Numbered from the stretch's first letter, positions 16,996 through 26,699 are shown. The stretch: DNA of 64,000 nucleotides from Bacteroidales bacterium (GCA_009774765.1 VSOK01000008.1:1-64000); one strand, 5' to 3'. Made by a program: numbers and translations. The notes: generated by a model from the sequence alone, not told the origin.

Positions 16996-18327
16996 TTATT
17001 CTTTTTTCTTCGTTTTTACTGTTTTTGCCTTAGCGGCCGCCGGTTTCTTAGCCTCTGTCTTCTTTGCAGTTGACTTTCTTACAGGCTTTTTGGCCACTTT
17101 TTCTTCTTTTGCGGCTGCAAAGTTAACATCAGAAACTGAAATTGCATCATCAACCCTCAAAATAAAATCGCTAAGTACATTCATATAATTTATAAATGCC
17201 TCATACGGAGTATCATACGGGTTGAAATATTTATGTACCGCACCGTCCGAGAAGAACTTGGTACACATATAATAGAAGTGGTCGCTCTCCTGAAGATGTC
17301 CGAAATCAGTCCAAAGTTCATCGCTGTTCAGGATAGACAGTTTCTCCGTCTGCTCATAAAGCTTGTGGAAAGCATCATTCTGAAGCTCATTTCCAAGCCA
17401 TGCCGTAATATCCCTTTCTTCGTCAGCCCAGGATATCGCGTCAGGAACATCCAGAGTATCAACAGGCTTGTGCTTTTTAGCTGCCTCTGTCGGAGTGACG
17501 AATTCAAATTCTCCGTCCTCTATTGCCACTTCAGGGAAATAGCGCATAAAATCAAATATTCCGCTCTGGGCTTTCTGGTGCTCACCGAATGTCTCATAGT
17601 CCATAAAGAGGTTGACAATCTCCTCATTGTTTGCAGACGCCTTGATCCACGACAGATATTTGTCTCCTGTAAGAGGCCAGTCGGACCACGTCCTGTCAGA
17701 GAAGCGGAAAGCGATGTCGTCGCTCAATGAAGAGTTTTTGAGAAGGAGCTTAAGTTTCGGTGCCAATGCGCCTGAATAAAGGAAGTTCGGACTCTTCCAT
17801 CCGAGAACGTGCTTTGCACCTTCCGTAAGCATTGTCTTGAAACCGAGATCGTATACCATTTCTCCGATTGCATCGGAATAGATAAGCTCAGTATTTCTGA
17901 AAGCAGTCGGCTTTACACCGAAATAGCTGTCAAGGGCACCTATATGTCTCTGAACCTGAAATCTGAATTCAGAAAGGGATCCAAGGGATGCAAGAGAATG
18001 ATTGTACGTCTCCGCAAGGAATTCCACACATCCTGTATCAGCAAGCCTGCGGAAGCTTTCAATTACCTCAGGAGCATACCTGTCAAACTGCTCAAGCGCA
18101 GATCCGGAAATAGAGAACGCCACTTTGAATTTGCCGTCATATCTCTTTATAAGGTCCAGAAGAAGCTCATTCATAGGAAGGTAGCATCTCTGTGCGACTC
18201 TTCTCAGAATTGTCCTGTTGGCAAAGTCGTCATAATAATGGGAATCTTTGCCGATATCAAAAAATCTATATAATCTTAACCTGTTTGGCTGATGTACCTG
18301 AAAATACAGACATATACTCTTTTTCAT
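16996..18327 (-). CDS. GH57 alpha-amylase/glucanotransferase-type enzyme with Lys/Ala-rich tail
   Basis: The protein has 443 residues. GH57 enzymes cleave or transfer alpha-1,4-glucan with retention. The N-terminal QVHQPNRLR motif, the putative nucleophile E147 in FRNTELIYSD and the putative acid/base D243 in MDYETFGEH are all present, so the catalytic domain (about 1-390) looks active. It has no signal peptide, so it acts in the cytoplasm on glycogen. Unexpectedly, residues about 406-443 form a low-complexity tail made mostly of Lys, Ala, Thr and Pro, like histone H1 or bacterial Hc1 tails. The stop codon directly precedes the start codon of the synthase-phosphorylase gene, implying coupling. 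Confidence 0.9.
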   Translation of the reverse strand: MKKSICLYFQVHQPNRLRLYRFFDIGKDSHYYDDFANRTILRRVAQRCYLPMNELLLDLIKRYDGKFKVAFSISGSALEQFDRYAPEVIESFRRLADTGCVEFLAETYNHSLASLGSLSEFRFQVQRHIGALDSYFGVKPTAFRNTELIYSDAIGEMVYDLGFKTMLTEGAKHVLGWKSPNFLYSGALAPKLKLLLKNSSLSDDIAFRFSDRTWSDWPLTGDKYLSWIKASANNEEIVNLFMDYETFGEHQKAQSGIFDFMRYFPEVAIEDGEFEFVTPTEAAKKHKPVDTLDVPDAISWADEERDITAWLGNELQNDAFHKLYEQTEKLSILNSDELWTDFGHLQESDHFYYMCTKFFSDGAVHKYFNPYDTPYEAFINYMNVLSDFILRVDDAISVSDVNFAAAKEEKVAKKPVRKSTAKKTEAKKPAAAKAKTVKTKKKE

Positions 18328-18345
18328 AACTTACCTGTTTTAGTA

Positions 18346-19635
18346 TTATTTGATCACTGATTCATAAACTTGTTTTATCTTATATGCGGCATTGTTCCAT
18401 TTCAGTGAATTCACCTCATCATATCCGCAACGTGCCGCAAGTCTGGCTATAGCCGGGTAATTAAGCAGGCCATAAATCGCATCGGACATAGCGTCCACAT
18501 CCCAGAAATCAACTTTAAGGGCATAATCCAGGATTTCCGCACATCCGGACTGTTTCGATATGATTGAAGGAACGTTCGTCTGCATAGCCTCGAGAGGAGA
18601 AATTCCGAACGGCTCAGAGATGGAAGGCATCACATAGACATCCGAAAGCGCGAACATCTTCTGCACCTCAGCCCCGCGCAGGAAGCCTGTAAAATGAAAC
18701 CTGTCCGATATTCCGAGACGTGCCACGTGACGTATGCACCGGTTGAGCATATCACCGCTTCCGGCCATCACGAAACGCACGTTCGAGCATCTCTTAAGGA
18801 CTTTGGCGGCTGCCTCTATAAAATATTCCGGTCCTTTCTGATAGGTTACACGACCAAGGAAAGTAACGACTTTGTCTTCAACTCCCCTTTCGACCTGGAT
18901 ATTCTCCCTTCCGCTGAAATCCACAGCATTGTGGACTGCAACGACCTTGTCAGGAGAAATTCCGTATCTGTTGATGACAATATTTCTTGTCAGCTCACTC
19001 ACAGCTATGACCTTGTCGGCATAATCCATACCCTTCTGCTCCAACGCCAGGACACGCGTATCGATATTGTCATCGCTCGCCCTGTCGTATGAAGTAGCGT
19101 GCATGTGGACCACCAAAGGCTTGCCGGTCAGCTGTTTCGCTGCTATTCCGGCCAGGTAGGTCAACCAGTCGTGGGCGTGGATAACATCGAATTCATCCTT
19201 GTGCTGCATTGCGATCGTAGCTCCGACCATCGCATATCTTGCAACCTCCTCCATCAGATTGGTTCCATATTTTCCCGAAAACTTATATTTCTGGCCGTAT
19301 TGTACCCTGAAACCTTTTACCTGCCTTTTTCGCTCCTCCTCGACCATCTCAGTAAATGCCTGGGGATCTACATACGGTATCATATTGGTACCGATATGGA
19401 CAAAGCTTACCTTTCCGAGAAACTCGTCAAGGGTCTCAGTGACAGTATCCACCGGAACATCACTCGCATTGATGATCCTCACTGCACTCTGGTCCTCATC
19501 TCCGGAAGCGGAAGGCATCACAAAAAGAACTTCAACATCATTGTAGGCCAACCCTTTGGTCATACCGTAACACGCCGTTCCCAATCCTCCGGCGATATGT
19601 GGCGGGAATTCCCACCCGAACATAAGAACTTTCAT
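18346..19635 (-). CDS. GT4-type glycosyltransferase of the glycogen cluster
   Basis: A 429-residue GT-B retaining glycosyltransferase. The N-terminal domain has the donor loop PPHIAGGLGTA (about 11-21) typical of starch-synthase-like enzymes, and the C-terminal domain has SEPFGISPLEA (about 338-348). It is probably an alpha-glucan glucosyltransferase and could prime or extend glycogen alongside the GT3 domain, but donor and acceptor cannot be read from sequence. It overlaps the debranching-enzyme gene by 4 nt (ATGA) and precedes GH57 by 18 nt. Confidence 0.88.
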   Translation of the reverse strand: MKVLMFGWEFPPHIAGGLGTACYGMTKGLAYNDVEVLFVMPSASGDEDQSAVRIINASDVPVDTVTETLDEFLGKVSFVHIGTNMIPYVDPQAFTEMVEEERKRQVKGFRVQYGQKYKFSGKYGTNLMEEVARYAMVGATIAMQHKDEFDVIHAHDWLTYLAGIAAKQLTGKPLVVHMHATSYDRASDDNIDTRVLALEQKGMDYADKVIAVSELTRNIVINRYGISPDKVVAVHNAVDFSGRENIQVERGVEDKVVTFLGRVTYQKGPEYFIEAAAKVLKRCSNVRFVMAGSGDMLNRCIRHVARLGISDRFHFTGFLRGAEVQKMFALSDVYVMPSISEPFGISPLEAMQTNVPSIISKQSGCAEILDYALKVDFWDVDAMSDAIYGLLNYPAIARLAARCGYDEVNSLKWNNAAYKIKQVYESVIK

Positions 19636-21572
19636 TTCCTATCCTCCTTATATTTATTCATCAGATAGTCCACCCTGAGCAGTGCCGCAGTACTGCATGC
19701 GCACGCGATCGCCCCGTGAGGCTCGTGAGGAGGATCTCCGTCATAAAGTTCAGCAAACACTCCGACACCGTGCTTGTTGATATCCTCATAGAATCCTTCC
19801 GTAAGATATGCGGCCTTTTTGTAGAAAGCCGCTCCCATCATATTGAAGCATACATCAATATAGTGACCAAGAAGCATAGGGAATGCACATCCGTTATGGT
19901 ATGCGAGATCTCTGTCCGTCTGTGAACCTTCATATACTCCCTTGTACTTCGCATTTCTCGGAGAAAGGGACCTGATGCCGCGCTTGGTTACCAGTTCATT
20001 GTTGATGGTGGCGATGACACCTGCCTTGACCTCATCATCCACCGGAGAATAATCCAGGCATACAGCATAAAGCTGGTTAGGACGTACATCCATATTCTGG
20101 CCCGAACCGTCCACGTAATCGGCAAGGTAGTCTTTGTCGGCAATCTTGAACACATTCTGGAAATTGTCTTTCACAAGATCCCTTACAGGAGTCCACTGGC
20201 TGACAAAAGTGCTCTTCCTGGCACCGAACTCCGCTTCCATCTCCAATGCGAAGCAAAGCGCATTATACCACATTGCGTTAAGTTCAACCTGATATCCAGC
20301 TCTCTCATTGACAGGATGACCGTCAATATATGTATTCATCCAGGAAAGCGCCGTCCAGTCCATCTGCGCCCAGAGCAATCCGTTCGGATGCATTGCAACC
20401 TCCCTTCTGCGTCCGGGAGCATAGCTTTCTATAATCCCTTTGAGCACAGCCCCGTATTTCTTCCATACACGTTTCCTGTCCGCGCCGAAATGTATGTACT
20501 GCTGGACAGTATCCGTCAGCATAAGCGGCGACTCAACCTGAGTGGTCCTGTGGTAAAGCCTTTCCTGCTCATCCGCGATGAGGGTATCAAGTATTTTCTC
20601 AAATTCAGCAGTATTCCCGTCAGCATAAAGGGTAAGTCCAGGCAAAGACATTATCGTCTCCCTCAAAAGTCCGGTCTCGAGCCAGGAGAATCCTGCATTG
20701 ATTTTCTCCTTGCCGTCCTTCCTGCACTTGAGGAGCTCAGCATTGTGCACAAGCAGGTCGTGGATATCGGAAATCGTCCCCATCTTGACGACAATATCAT
20801 CGAATTTCCTTTTCAGAGACTTTACATTCACCTCATTGACCGAAGCGGAGAAGACAACAGAATCCCCCGGGGTAAGCTCAGTGATGAACTCGCCAGGAAC
20901 AAACAAGTCCTCCACACAGTCAAATCCTCTTCTGTACTCATCCGAATATGTTATCCCGTTGTACCAATACGGAGCGGCTTTGAACGTGGACTTCCTGCTG
21001 ATCTGAAGGTTGAGATCAGGAAATCCAGGATACATATTATAGGACATACCGTTGGATATCTCCCGTCCCTCCGTACGGGCCTCACCGTTCTGGCGTGTCA
21101 GGCTGTGTATATTCCTGAACGCAAGGAAAGGCTTCAATTTGAGAGTAACTTTCTGGGGAGCTTCAAGCAAAGTATATTTTATAAGGACCTGATCATTGTC
21201 AGGAACCATGACAATCGCCTTGCTGAAAAGAATTTCTCCTACCTTGTAAACGATTTCAGGCACAGGGTCGGAATCAAAATCTATAATGTATTTATGTCCT
21301 CTCGGCTCATAGACATCACCATAGCAATGTATTCCGAAATTGAACTGCTTTCCGCCCATCACGACACTTTCGTCCACGGACGACAAAAGCATATACTTTC
21401 CTCCGCCGAAATTATCTATCGGAACCGCAAGCAGTCCGTGATAGCGTCTTGTGTTACAGGTCACTATGGACGTATTGCAGTATGCACCCGTCTTATTCGC
21501 GGAAATGATCTCCCTCTTCAACGAATATGACAAATTTACAAGTTCGGACTTGTTGAATTTAAGAAAAGCCAT
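19632..21572 (-). CDS. Glycogen debranching enzyme (amylo-alpha-1,6-glucosidase, GH133-type)
   Basis: This 646-residue protein matches the bacterial glycogen-debranching family related to the C-terminal half of eukaryotic AGL. The N-terminal domain starts near NTRRYHGLLAVP and spans about 40-250. The (alpha/alpha)6 catalytic domain follows, with WMNTYIDGHPVNERAGYQVELNAMW-type residues at about 408-433 and LAYHNGCAFPMLLGHY near 555-570. It removes alpha-1,6 branches left after phosphorolysis. It sits between glgB (32 nt upstream) and the GT4 gene (4-nt overlap). No signal peptide is seen, so it is cytoplasmic. Confidence 0.92.
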   Translation of the reverse strand: MAFLKFNKSELVNLSYSLKREIISANKTGAYCNTSIVTCNTRRYHGLLAVPIDNFGGGKYMLLSSVDESVVMGGKQFNFGIHCYGDVYEPRGHKYIIDFDSDPVPEIVYKVGEILFSKAIVMVPDNDQVLIKYTLLEAPQKVTLKLKPFLAFRNIHSLTRQNGEARTEGREISNGMSYNMYPGFPDLNLQISRKSTFKAAPYWYNGITYSDEYRRGFDCVEDLFVPGEFITELTPGDSVVFSASVNEVNVKSLKRKFDDIVVKMGTISDIHDLLVHNAELLKCRKDGKEKINAGFSWLETGLLRETIMSLPGLTLYADGNTAEFEKILDTLIADEQERLYHRTTQVESPLMLTDTVQQYIHFGADRKRVWKKYGAVLKGIIESYAPGRRREVAMHPNGLLWAQMDWTALSWMNTYIDGHPVNERAGYQVELNAMWYNALCFALEMEAEFGARKSTFVSQWTPVRDLVKDNFQNVFKIADKDYLADYVDGSGQNMDVRPNQLYAVCLDYSPVDDEVKAGVIATINNELVTKRGIRSLSPRNAKYKGVYEGSQTDRDLAYHNGCAFPMLLGHYIDVCFNMMGAAFYKKAAYLTEGFYEDINKHGVGVFAELYDGDPPHEPHGAIACACSTAALLRVDYLMNKYKEDRK

Positions 21573-21604
21573 ACTTGATTATGTATTAGGTTAATAATTT
21601 ATTT

Positions 21605-23626
21605 TCAGTCTACTTTCTTCAGTACTATCGCGCTCCTGCTCGGCAGGTAGAGCATCAGCGTATCATCATAGACGCCGCTGCCGTTCGCCGACCTTTTATG
21701 AACGGTAAAATGGACCTCCCCCTTTTTAAGACGGGAAAAGCCATTGAATTCTCGTGCATCCGTATCAAGAATTGAGATATATTTTCCTGCCGGAGCAGAG
21801 AAACCGTAATCAGAAAATGATGACAACGGATTGAAATTGAACGCAAAGATACAATTTATTCTTTTGAAAATAAGAATTTTTTTCTCTTCATCCTGGACAA
21901 GAAGCTCGGGTCTTCCTTCAAGAAGTCCCTCTTCCCTGCAAAGCGATACCATTGCCTTGTCAAAACTGTTCAGAGAACCGTATCTCAGATAATCCGGCTC
22001 CACAAGCGACCATTGTCTCCTTGCATATTTGTACGACCATCCGTTTCCCTCGCGCGGAAAATCAATCCATTCCGGATGACCGAATTCATTTCCCATAAAA
22101 GTAAGGTAGCCGTCTCCCGATGTGGCCATTGTCACAAGACGGATCATCTTGTGCAGAGCAATGCCCCTGTCCACGAGAAGAGATTTCGAATCCTTGTTCA
22201 TAGACGTGTACATCTCCTTGTCCAGAAGCCTGAATATTATGGTCTTATCACCTACCATAGCCTGGTCATGGCACTCAGCATAGCTGATCGTCTTCTCATC
22301 CGCACGCTTGTTGGTAAGCTGCCACCAGATCTCCCCTACGCTCCACTGCTCGTCCGGAAGGGTCTTTATCCATTTTATCCAGTTGTCAGCCACTCCCATG
22401 CTCATACGGAAATCAAACCCGACACCACCGGCCTCAAAAGGGGCCGCAAGACCGGCCATACCGCTGACATCCTCCGCAATTGTAAATGCATCCGGATTCA
22501 TCTCGTGCACCAGCATATTTGCAAGGGCAAGATATGTGACAGCATTTTCGTCCACACCGCCATTGAAATAATTGTCATATCCGACAAAGTCCTTTCCGAG
22601 ACCGTGATCCCAATACAGCATACTTGTCACCCCGTCAAAACGGAATCCGTCAAGATGATATTCTTCCATCCAGAACTTGCAGTTGGACAGGAGAAAACGT
22701 TTGGTCTCATCTTTTCCATAATCGAAACAGCGTGATCCCCAAGCCGGATGACGTCCCTGAGGGCCGCTATAGAAATACAGGTCCTCACGCCCGTCAAACT
22801 TTCCGAGTCCTTCAGCCTCATTGTCAACGGAATGGGAGTGCACAATATCCATAACAACAGCGATTCCTGCACCGTGGGCCTCATCCACAAGCTGCTTGAA
22901 CTCCTCCGGAGTACCGAAACGGGAGCTCAAAGCAAAGAAATTCGACACCTGATAGCCGAAAGAGCCATAGTAAGGATGCTCCTGAAGGGCCATTATCTGG
23001 ATCGTGTCATATCCAAGCTCCTTTATATGGGGAAGAACGTCTGTACGGAACTCATTGAATGTAGCCACTTTCTCCTTTTCGGAACTCATTCCTATGTGGC
23101 ATTCATATATAAGCGGATGCGGACGCCTGCCAGGCTTTCCGTATTTCCATCTGTATGGCCTGTCCGGCGCCCATACCTGGGCACAGAACGCCTTTGTCTC
23201 CTCATCCTGGACAGCCCTTGTAGCATAGGCAGGAATCCTCTCTCCGCCTCCTCCCGTCCACTCCACATACAATTTGTAGTTTGTCCCGTGCTCAAGGAAT
23301 ATAGAAGGAAGTTCTATCTCCCAATTGCCCCCGCCGACAGGCTTGAGGGCATAAGCCTCCGTCCTTTTCCAATTATTGAAATCTCCTATGAGATACAACC
23401 TCATCGCATTGGGAGCCCATTCGCGGAACACCCAGGAGCCATCCCCCCTCCGATGCAGCCCATAGTAAAGATGGTTGTTTATGCTGTCATAAAGGGAAGC
23501 GTCCCCTTCGGACAGTTTTTCTTTCTCCTCAAGAATACGTCTATGGCGCGCATCGACAGCATCCTTGTAGGGAGCAAGCCAGGCATCAGTCTCATAGATC
23601 ATACTCTTTTTCTTTTTACTGGTCAT
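21605..23626 (-). CDS. glgB: 1,4-alpha-glucan branching enzyme, eukaryote-type GH13
   Basis: GlgB makes the alpha-1,6 branches of glycogen. The 673 residues comprise a CBM48-like N-terminal domain (about 55-160), a GH13 barrel (about 175-560) and a C-terminal beta domain. Catalytic residues are D331 in GFRFDGV and E385 in TIAEDVSG; the third Asp lies in the AECHDQ segment. The arrangement resembles the eukaryotic GH13_8 subfamily rather than the E. coli type, consistent with the GT3 synthase of the same cluster. It follows xseB by 27 nt. Confidence 0.95.
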   Translation of the reverse strand: MTSKKKKSMIYETDAWLAPYKDAVDARHRRILEEKEKLSEGDASLYDSINNHLYYGLHRRGDGSWVFREWAPNAMRLYLIGDFNNWKRTEAYALKPVGGGNWEIELPSIFLEHGTNYKLYVEWTGGGGERIPAYATRAVQDEETKAFCAQVWAPDRPYRWKYGKPGRRPHPLIYECHIGMSSEKEKVATFNEFRTDVLPHIKELGYDTIQIMALQEHPYYGSFGYQVSNFFALSSRFGTPEEFKQLVDEAHGAGIAVVMDIVHSHSVDNEAEGLGKFDGREDLYFYSGPQGRHPAWGSRCFDYGKDETKRFLLSNCKFWMEEYHLDGFRFDGVTSMLYWDHGLGKDFVGYDNYFNGGVDENAVTYLALANMLVHEMNPDAFTIAEDVSGMAGLAAPFEAGGVGFDFRMSMGVADNWIKWIKTLPDEQWSVGEIWWQLTNKRADEKTISYAECHDQAMVGDKTIIFRLLDKEMYTSMNKDSKSLLVDRGIALHKMIRLVTMATSGDGYLTFMGNEFGHPEWIDFPREGNGWSYKYARRQWSLVEPDYLRYGSLNSFDKAMVSLCREEGLLEGRPELLVQDEEKKILIFKRINCIFAFNFNPLSSFSDYGFSAPAGKYISILDTDAREFNGFSRLKKGEVHFTVHKRSANGSGVYDDTLMLYLPSRSAIVLKKVD

Positions 23627-23653
23627 ATTATATTATTATGTGGTCTGTCTTTA

Positions 23654-23842
23654 TTATCTTTCATCCAGCGCGTCCAAGCCTTTTTCAGCATCACGAAGAT
23701 AAGCCCTGCAGGCATTTATAAGCTCATCCGCACGCTTTATATACACGTCTATACCATCAATGCCGACCGAAGGGTCTTCAACCTTCACGGCTATTTCCTC
23801 CAATTCCTTCACTGCCCCGGCATAATCGAATTCTTTTTCCAT
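23654..23842 (-). CDS. xseB: Exodeoxyribonuclease VII small subunit
   Basis: The 62-residue acidic helical protein matches XseB, several copies of which wrap the large subunit to form exonuclease VII, a nuclease for single-stranded DNA. The family pattern (FDYAGAVKELEEIAVKVED, then a second helix with a conserved Leu/Ala heptad) is intact. It starts 1 nt after xseA and is followed by glgB after 27 nt. Confidence 0.9.
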   Translation of the reverse strand: MEKEFDYAGAVKELEEIAVKVEDPSVGIDGIDVYIKRADELINACRAYLRDAEKGLDALDER

Positions 23843-23843
23843 A

Positions 23844-24968
23844 TCATTTCTCTTTTAGCGGCAATATATCATCAATCACACATTTAAGCACACCGTCAGC
23901 GAACATCAGAGAGACCTCTTCCCCCTTTTTTCTGCCGGATGCCTTTTTAAGGGCGACCCCGCTGCCGTCCAGCACAAGCACATATCCGCGTCTAAGGATA
24001 TTTCTCGGATCAGCACCGTGGATTTTCGCCTCAAGCACACTGAGACGGCTGTCCAATGCGGCTATCTTTGACGAAAAAGCACGCCTGAGCCTCGAAGCGA
24101 AAGCGAGCAGGCGTGCATCTTCATCCTCATACCAGCCCAGAATCTCATCAGCCAGGGCCGTAGGTGTCTTAAGAAAGCCGAACGACACCATATCACATAT
24201 ATGATAGTCCTGGTCGTGCCCCACCGCAGTAAACACCGGCAGCGGAAACTGGGCTATATGCGAACATAATCCGTAATCATCATAGCAGGCAAGGTCTATG
24301 CGCGACCCTCCTCCGCGCAAAATAAGCACGGCGTCATAATCAGAACCGCTCCCAAGCACAGCATCCATAGCATCCACAATTGACGACGGAGCCTCCGCAC
24401 CCTGCATAAGAGCAGGAAACAGGTCTGTCACAAATGAGAACCCGTAAGGATTTTCGTGAAGATGACGCATAAAATCCCTATAGCCGGCCGCATCCTCCGC
24501 AGAAATCACAGCGAATCTACCCGGAAGCGGAGCCAGGGCAAGGGACTTCTGCATATCAAACAGCCCATCCTTTTCAAGACGGGCTATAGTCTGCTGCCTT
24601 ATCCTCTCCTTCTCACCAAGAGAAAAGTCCGGATCTATGTCATCTATGGAAAGGGAAAGCCCGTAAAGCTGGCTGAAAGTGACCTGGGCCTGCACCAGGA
24701 CAGACATCCCTTCACTTAACGGAGAGCCTGTCACCGACTCGAAATAAGGAGCTATGAACCTGTATCGGGAAGCCCAGATGACCGCATTGGCCTTCGCCAC
24801 AAGCCCGGTTCCGTCACTCTGGGAAAGCTCAAGGTAGCAATGTCCTCCGATCCTCGCCTTCATCGCGCTGATTTCAGCCTTGAGCCATATTCTGGACGGG
24901 AAAAGGCGTTCAATCCCTGATTTCAGACTGGTCTGAAGATCATAAAGATTGATATATTCCTTTCCCAT
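23844..24968 (-). CDS. xseA: Exodeoxyribonuclease VII large subunit
   Basis: XseA degrades single-stranded DNA from both ends. The 374-residue protein has an N-terminal OB fold (about 1-100) and the catalytic domain with RGGGSRIDL near 222-230 and AVGHDQDYHICD near 250-261, followed by KTPTALADE. It is shorter than the E. coli enzyme (456 residues), mainly in the C-terminal coiled coil. It is the first gene of the long minus-strand run that carries the glycogen cluster; a possible promoter element is CAAATTTA (25043-25050, minus-strand TAAATTTG). Confidence 0.93.
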   Translation of the reverse strand: MGKEYINLYDLQTSLKSGIERLFPSRIWLKAEISAMKARIGGHCYLELSQSDGTGLVAKANAVIWASRYRFIAPYFESVTGSPLSEGMSVLVQAQVTFSQLYGLSLSIDDIDPDFSLGEKERIRQQTIARLEKDGLFDMQKSLALAPLPGRFAVISAEDAAGYRDFMRHLHENPYGFSFVTDLFPALMQGAEAPSSIVDAMDAVLGSGSDYDAVLILRGGGSRIDLACYDDYGLCSHIAQFPLPVFTAVGHDQDYHICDMVSFGFLKTPTALADEILGWYEDEDARLLAFASRLRRAFSSKIAALDSRLSVLEAKIHGADPRNILRRGYVLVLDGSGVALKKASGRKKGEEVSLMFADGVLKCVIDDILPLKEK

Positions 24969-25093
24969 AACAATTTATCATTAAAAAGAAGCACTACGGT
25001 TCTGTTTCATACAAACATCACCAGGGCACTCCTGAATCGTTACAAATTTAGCAATAATTTTGAATAATTATTATGGTCTCGCGCTTTTTTGAT

Positions 25094-25101
25094 TATCTTT
25101 G
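25094..25101 (+). promoter_or_regulatory. Promoter -7 element of the engB operon
   Basis: TATCTTTG matches TAnnTTTG and would start transcription near 25106, about 25 nt before the engB ATG. No good -33 element is seen at the right distance, so only the -7 element is claimed. Confidence 0.45.
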
Positions 25102-25130
25102 CCGACTGATTTTAATTAGTATCCTGACAG

Positions 25131-25733
25131 ATGAAGATTTCCGAAGCCATATTCTCCGGCAGCAGTACCAGGATTTCTGAAAAGCCAAAGCAGAAATTCC
25201 CGGAATTTGCCTTCATCGGCCGTTCCAATGTGGGAAAGTCGTCGCTGATCAATATGCTTACCGGCAACCGGAAGCTTGCGATGACATCAAGCAAACCCGG
25301 CAAAACGCGCCTTGTAAACCACTTTCTGATCAACAGGGAATGGTATCTGGTTGACCTTCCGGGCTATGGCTACGCCAAAATGTCGATGACAGCCAAGCAG
25401 AAACTGGAGCAGGTCATCCGCAACTATCTCAATTTCTCCTCCGAGATGATTATGCTGTTCGTCCTCCTCGACTCACGGCACGACATCATCAAGACAGATA
25501 TGGATTTTCTGGACGAGCTTGGAACAAGCGACATCCCTTTTGCGATCATCTTCACAAAAGGGGACAAACTTGGTCCTGTCGCACGCGAGAAGCAGATAGA
25601 AAAGAACAAGCAGATAATCCTGGAGCATTGGGAAGAGCTTCCTCCGATTTTCGTGAGTTCTTCGGAAACCGGACTCGGAAAGGACGAGATACTCGATTAT
25701 ATTGAAAATGTACTTGAAAACCTCAACAACTAA
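25131..25733 (+). CDS. engB: Ribosome-biogenesis GTPase EngB (YihA/YsxC)
   Basis: EngB is a small TRAFAC GTPase needed for maturation of the 50S ribosomal subunit. The 200-residue sequence shows G1 GRSNVGKSS (30-38), G3 DLPGYG, G4 TKGD and G5 SSSE in order. It opens a four-gene operon with prs, a Cys-rich membrane protein and der, so two 50S assembly GTPases are expressed together. The gap to prs is 11 nt. Confidence 0.96.
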   Translation: MKISEAIFSGSSTRISEKPKQKFPEFAFIGRSNVGKSSLINMLTGNRKLAMTSSKPGKTRLVNHFLINREWYLVDLPGYGYAKMSMTAKQKLEQVIRNYLNFSSEMIMLFVLLDSRHDIIKTDMDFLDELGTSDIPFAIIFTKGDKLGPVAREKQIEKNKQIILEHWEELPPIFVSSSETGLGKDEILDYIENVLENLNN

Positions 25734-25744
25734 TCTCTAATACG

Positions 25745-26695
25745 ATGCACAACGAACACAAAATGAAACTGTTTGCCTGCAGAAACTCAAGGTCTTTTGC
25801 AGAAAAGGTAGCCAAGTCTCTTGGCATTGATCTCGGACAGTCCGATATACTTACATTCAGCGACGGGGAATTCCAGCCGTCATTCAACGAAAGTGTCAGA
25901 GGTGCAACCGTCTTCATCGTACAGTCGACATTCCCTCCTGTTGACAATCTGTTTGAACTTCTGCTTATGATAGATGCCGCAAAAAGGGCATCCGCATACA
26001 CAGTGATAGCAGTAATGCCTTATTTCGGATGGGCAAGACAGGACAGAAAAGACAAGCCGAGGGTATCAATAGGCGCAAAGCTTGTCGCAAACATCCTCCA
26101 CGCGGCAGGATGCGACAGGGTAATGACCTGTGACCTCCACGCAGACCAGATTCAGGGATTCTTTGATTTCCCTGTAGACCATATATACGCAAGCTCGGTG
26201 TTCCTTCCTCATCTCAGGGAGATGAACATAGAGAATCTTGCGATCGCAGCTCCTGATATGGGAGGAGCCAAAAGGGCAAACGCATACGCAAGGTATCTGC
26301 AGTGCCCTGTCATAATCTGCCACAAGTCAAGGGAAAGGGCAAATGTGGTAGGATCCATCACAGCAATCGGAGATGTAGCCGGAAAGAATGTTATCATAGT
26401 CGACGACATGATCGACACCGCCGGTACTCTTACCAAAGCTGCCAATGTCCTGAAAGAAATGGGCGCATTGAGCGTAAGGGCATGCGCCACACACGCCGTA
26501 TTCTCAGGGAACGCCTACGAAAGGATTGCGGAATCCGCCCTTGAGGAAGTGATCGTTTCAGACACGATTCCTTTGACAGAGGACCCTAACAAGGACACCG
26601 GCAAAATAACAGTTTTGTCTCTTGCCGATACTTTCGCCAAGATAATAGACAAAGTATACAATTACGAACCTATCAGCAACAGTTTCATAAACTAA
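25745..26695 (+). CDS. prs: Ribose-phosphate pyrophosphokinase (PRPP synthetase)
   Basis: Prs transfers pyrophosphate from ATP to ribose-5-phosphate, giving PRPP for purine, pyrimidine, His and NAD synthesis. The 316-residue protein has both phosphoribosyltransferase-like domains, the CDLHADQIQGFF catalytic segment, and the PRPP-binding loop VDDMIDTAGTL near 219-229. A second in-frame ATG at 25763 could be the true start (MKLFACRN). It lies in the engB-der operon, 4 nt before the Cys-rich gene. Confidence 0.96.
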   Translation: MHNEHKMKLFACRNSRSFAEKVAKSLGIDLGQSDILTFSDGEFQPSFNESVRGATVFIVQSTFPPVDNLFELLLMIDAAKRASAYTVIAVMPYFGWARQDRKDKPRVSIGAKLVANILHAAGCDRVMTCDLHADQIQGFFDFPVDHIYASSVFLPHLREMNIENLAIAAPDMGGAKRANAYARYLQCPVIICHKSRERANVVGSITAIGDVAGKNVIIVDDMIDTAGTLTKAANVLKEMGALSVRACATHAVFSGNAYERIAESALEEVIVSDTIPLTEDPNKDTGKITVLSLADTFAKIIDKVYNYEPISNSFIN

Positions 26696-26699
26696 CGGA

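Noticed and set aside
17000..17110. Frameshift as the source of the GH57 Lys/Ala tail
   Set aside because: The frame is open through the tail and ends cleanly against the next start codon; a shifted frame would not yield such a uniform residue pattern.
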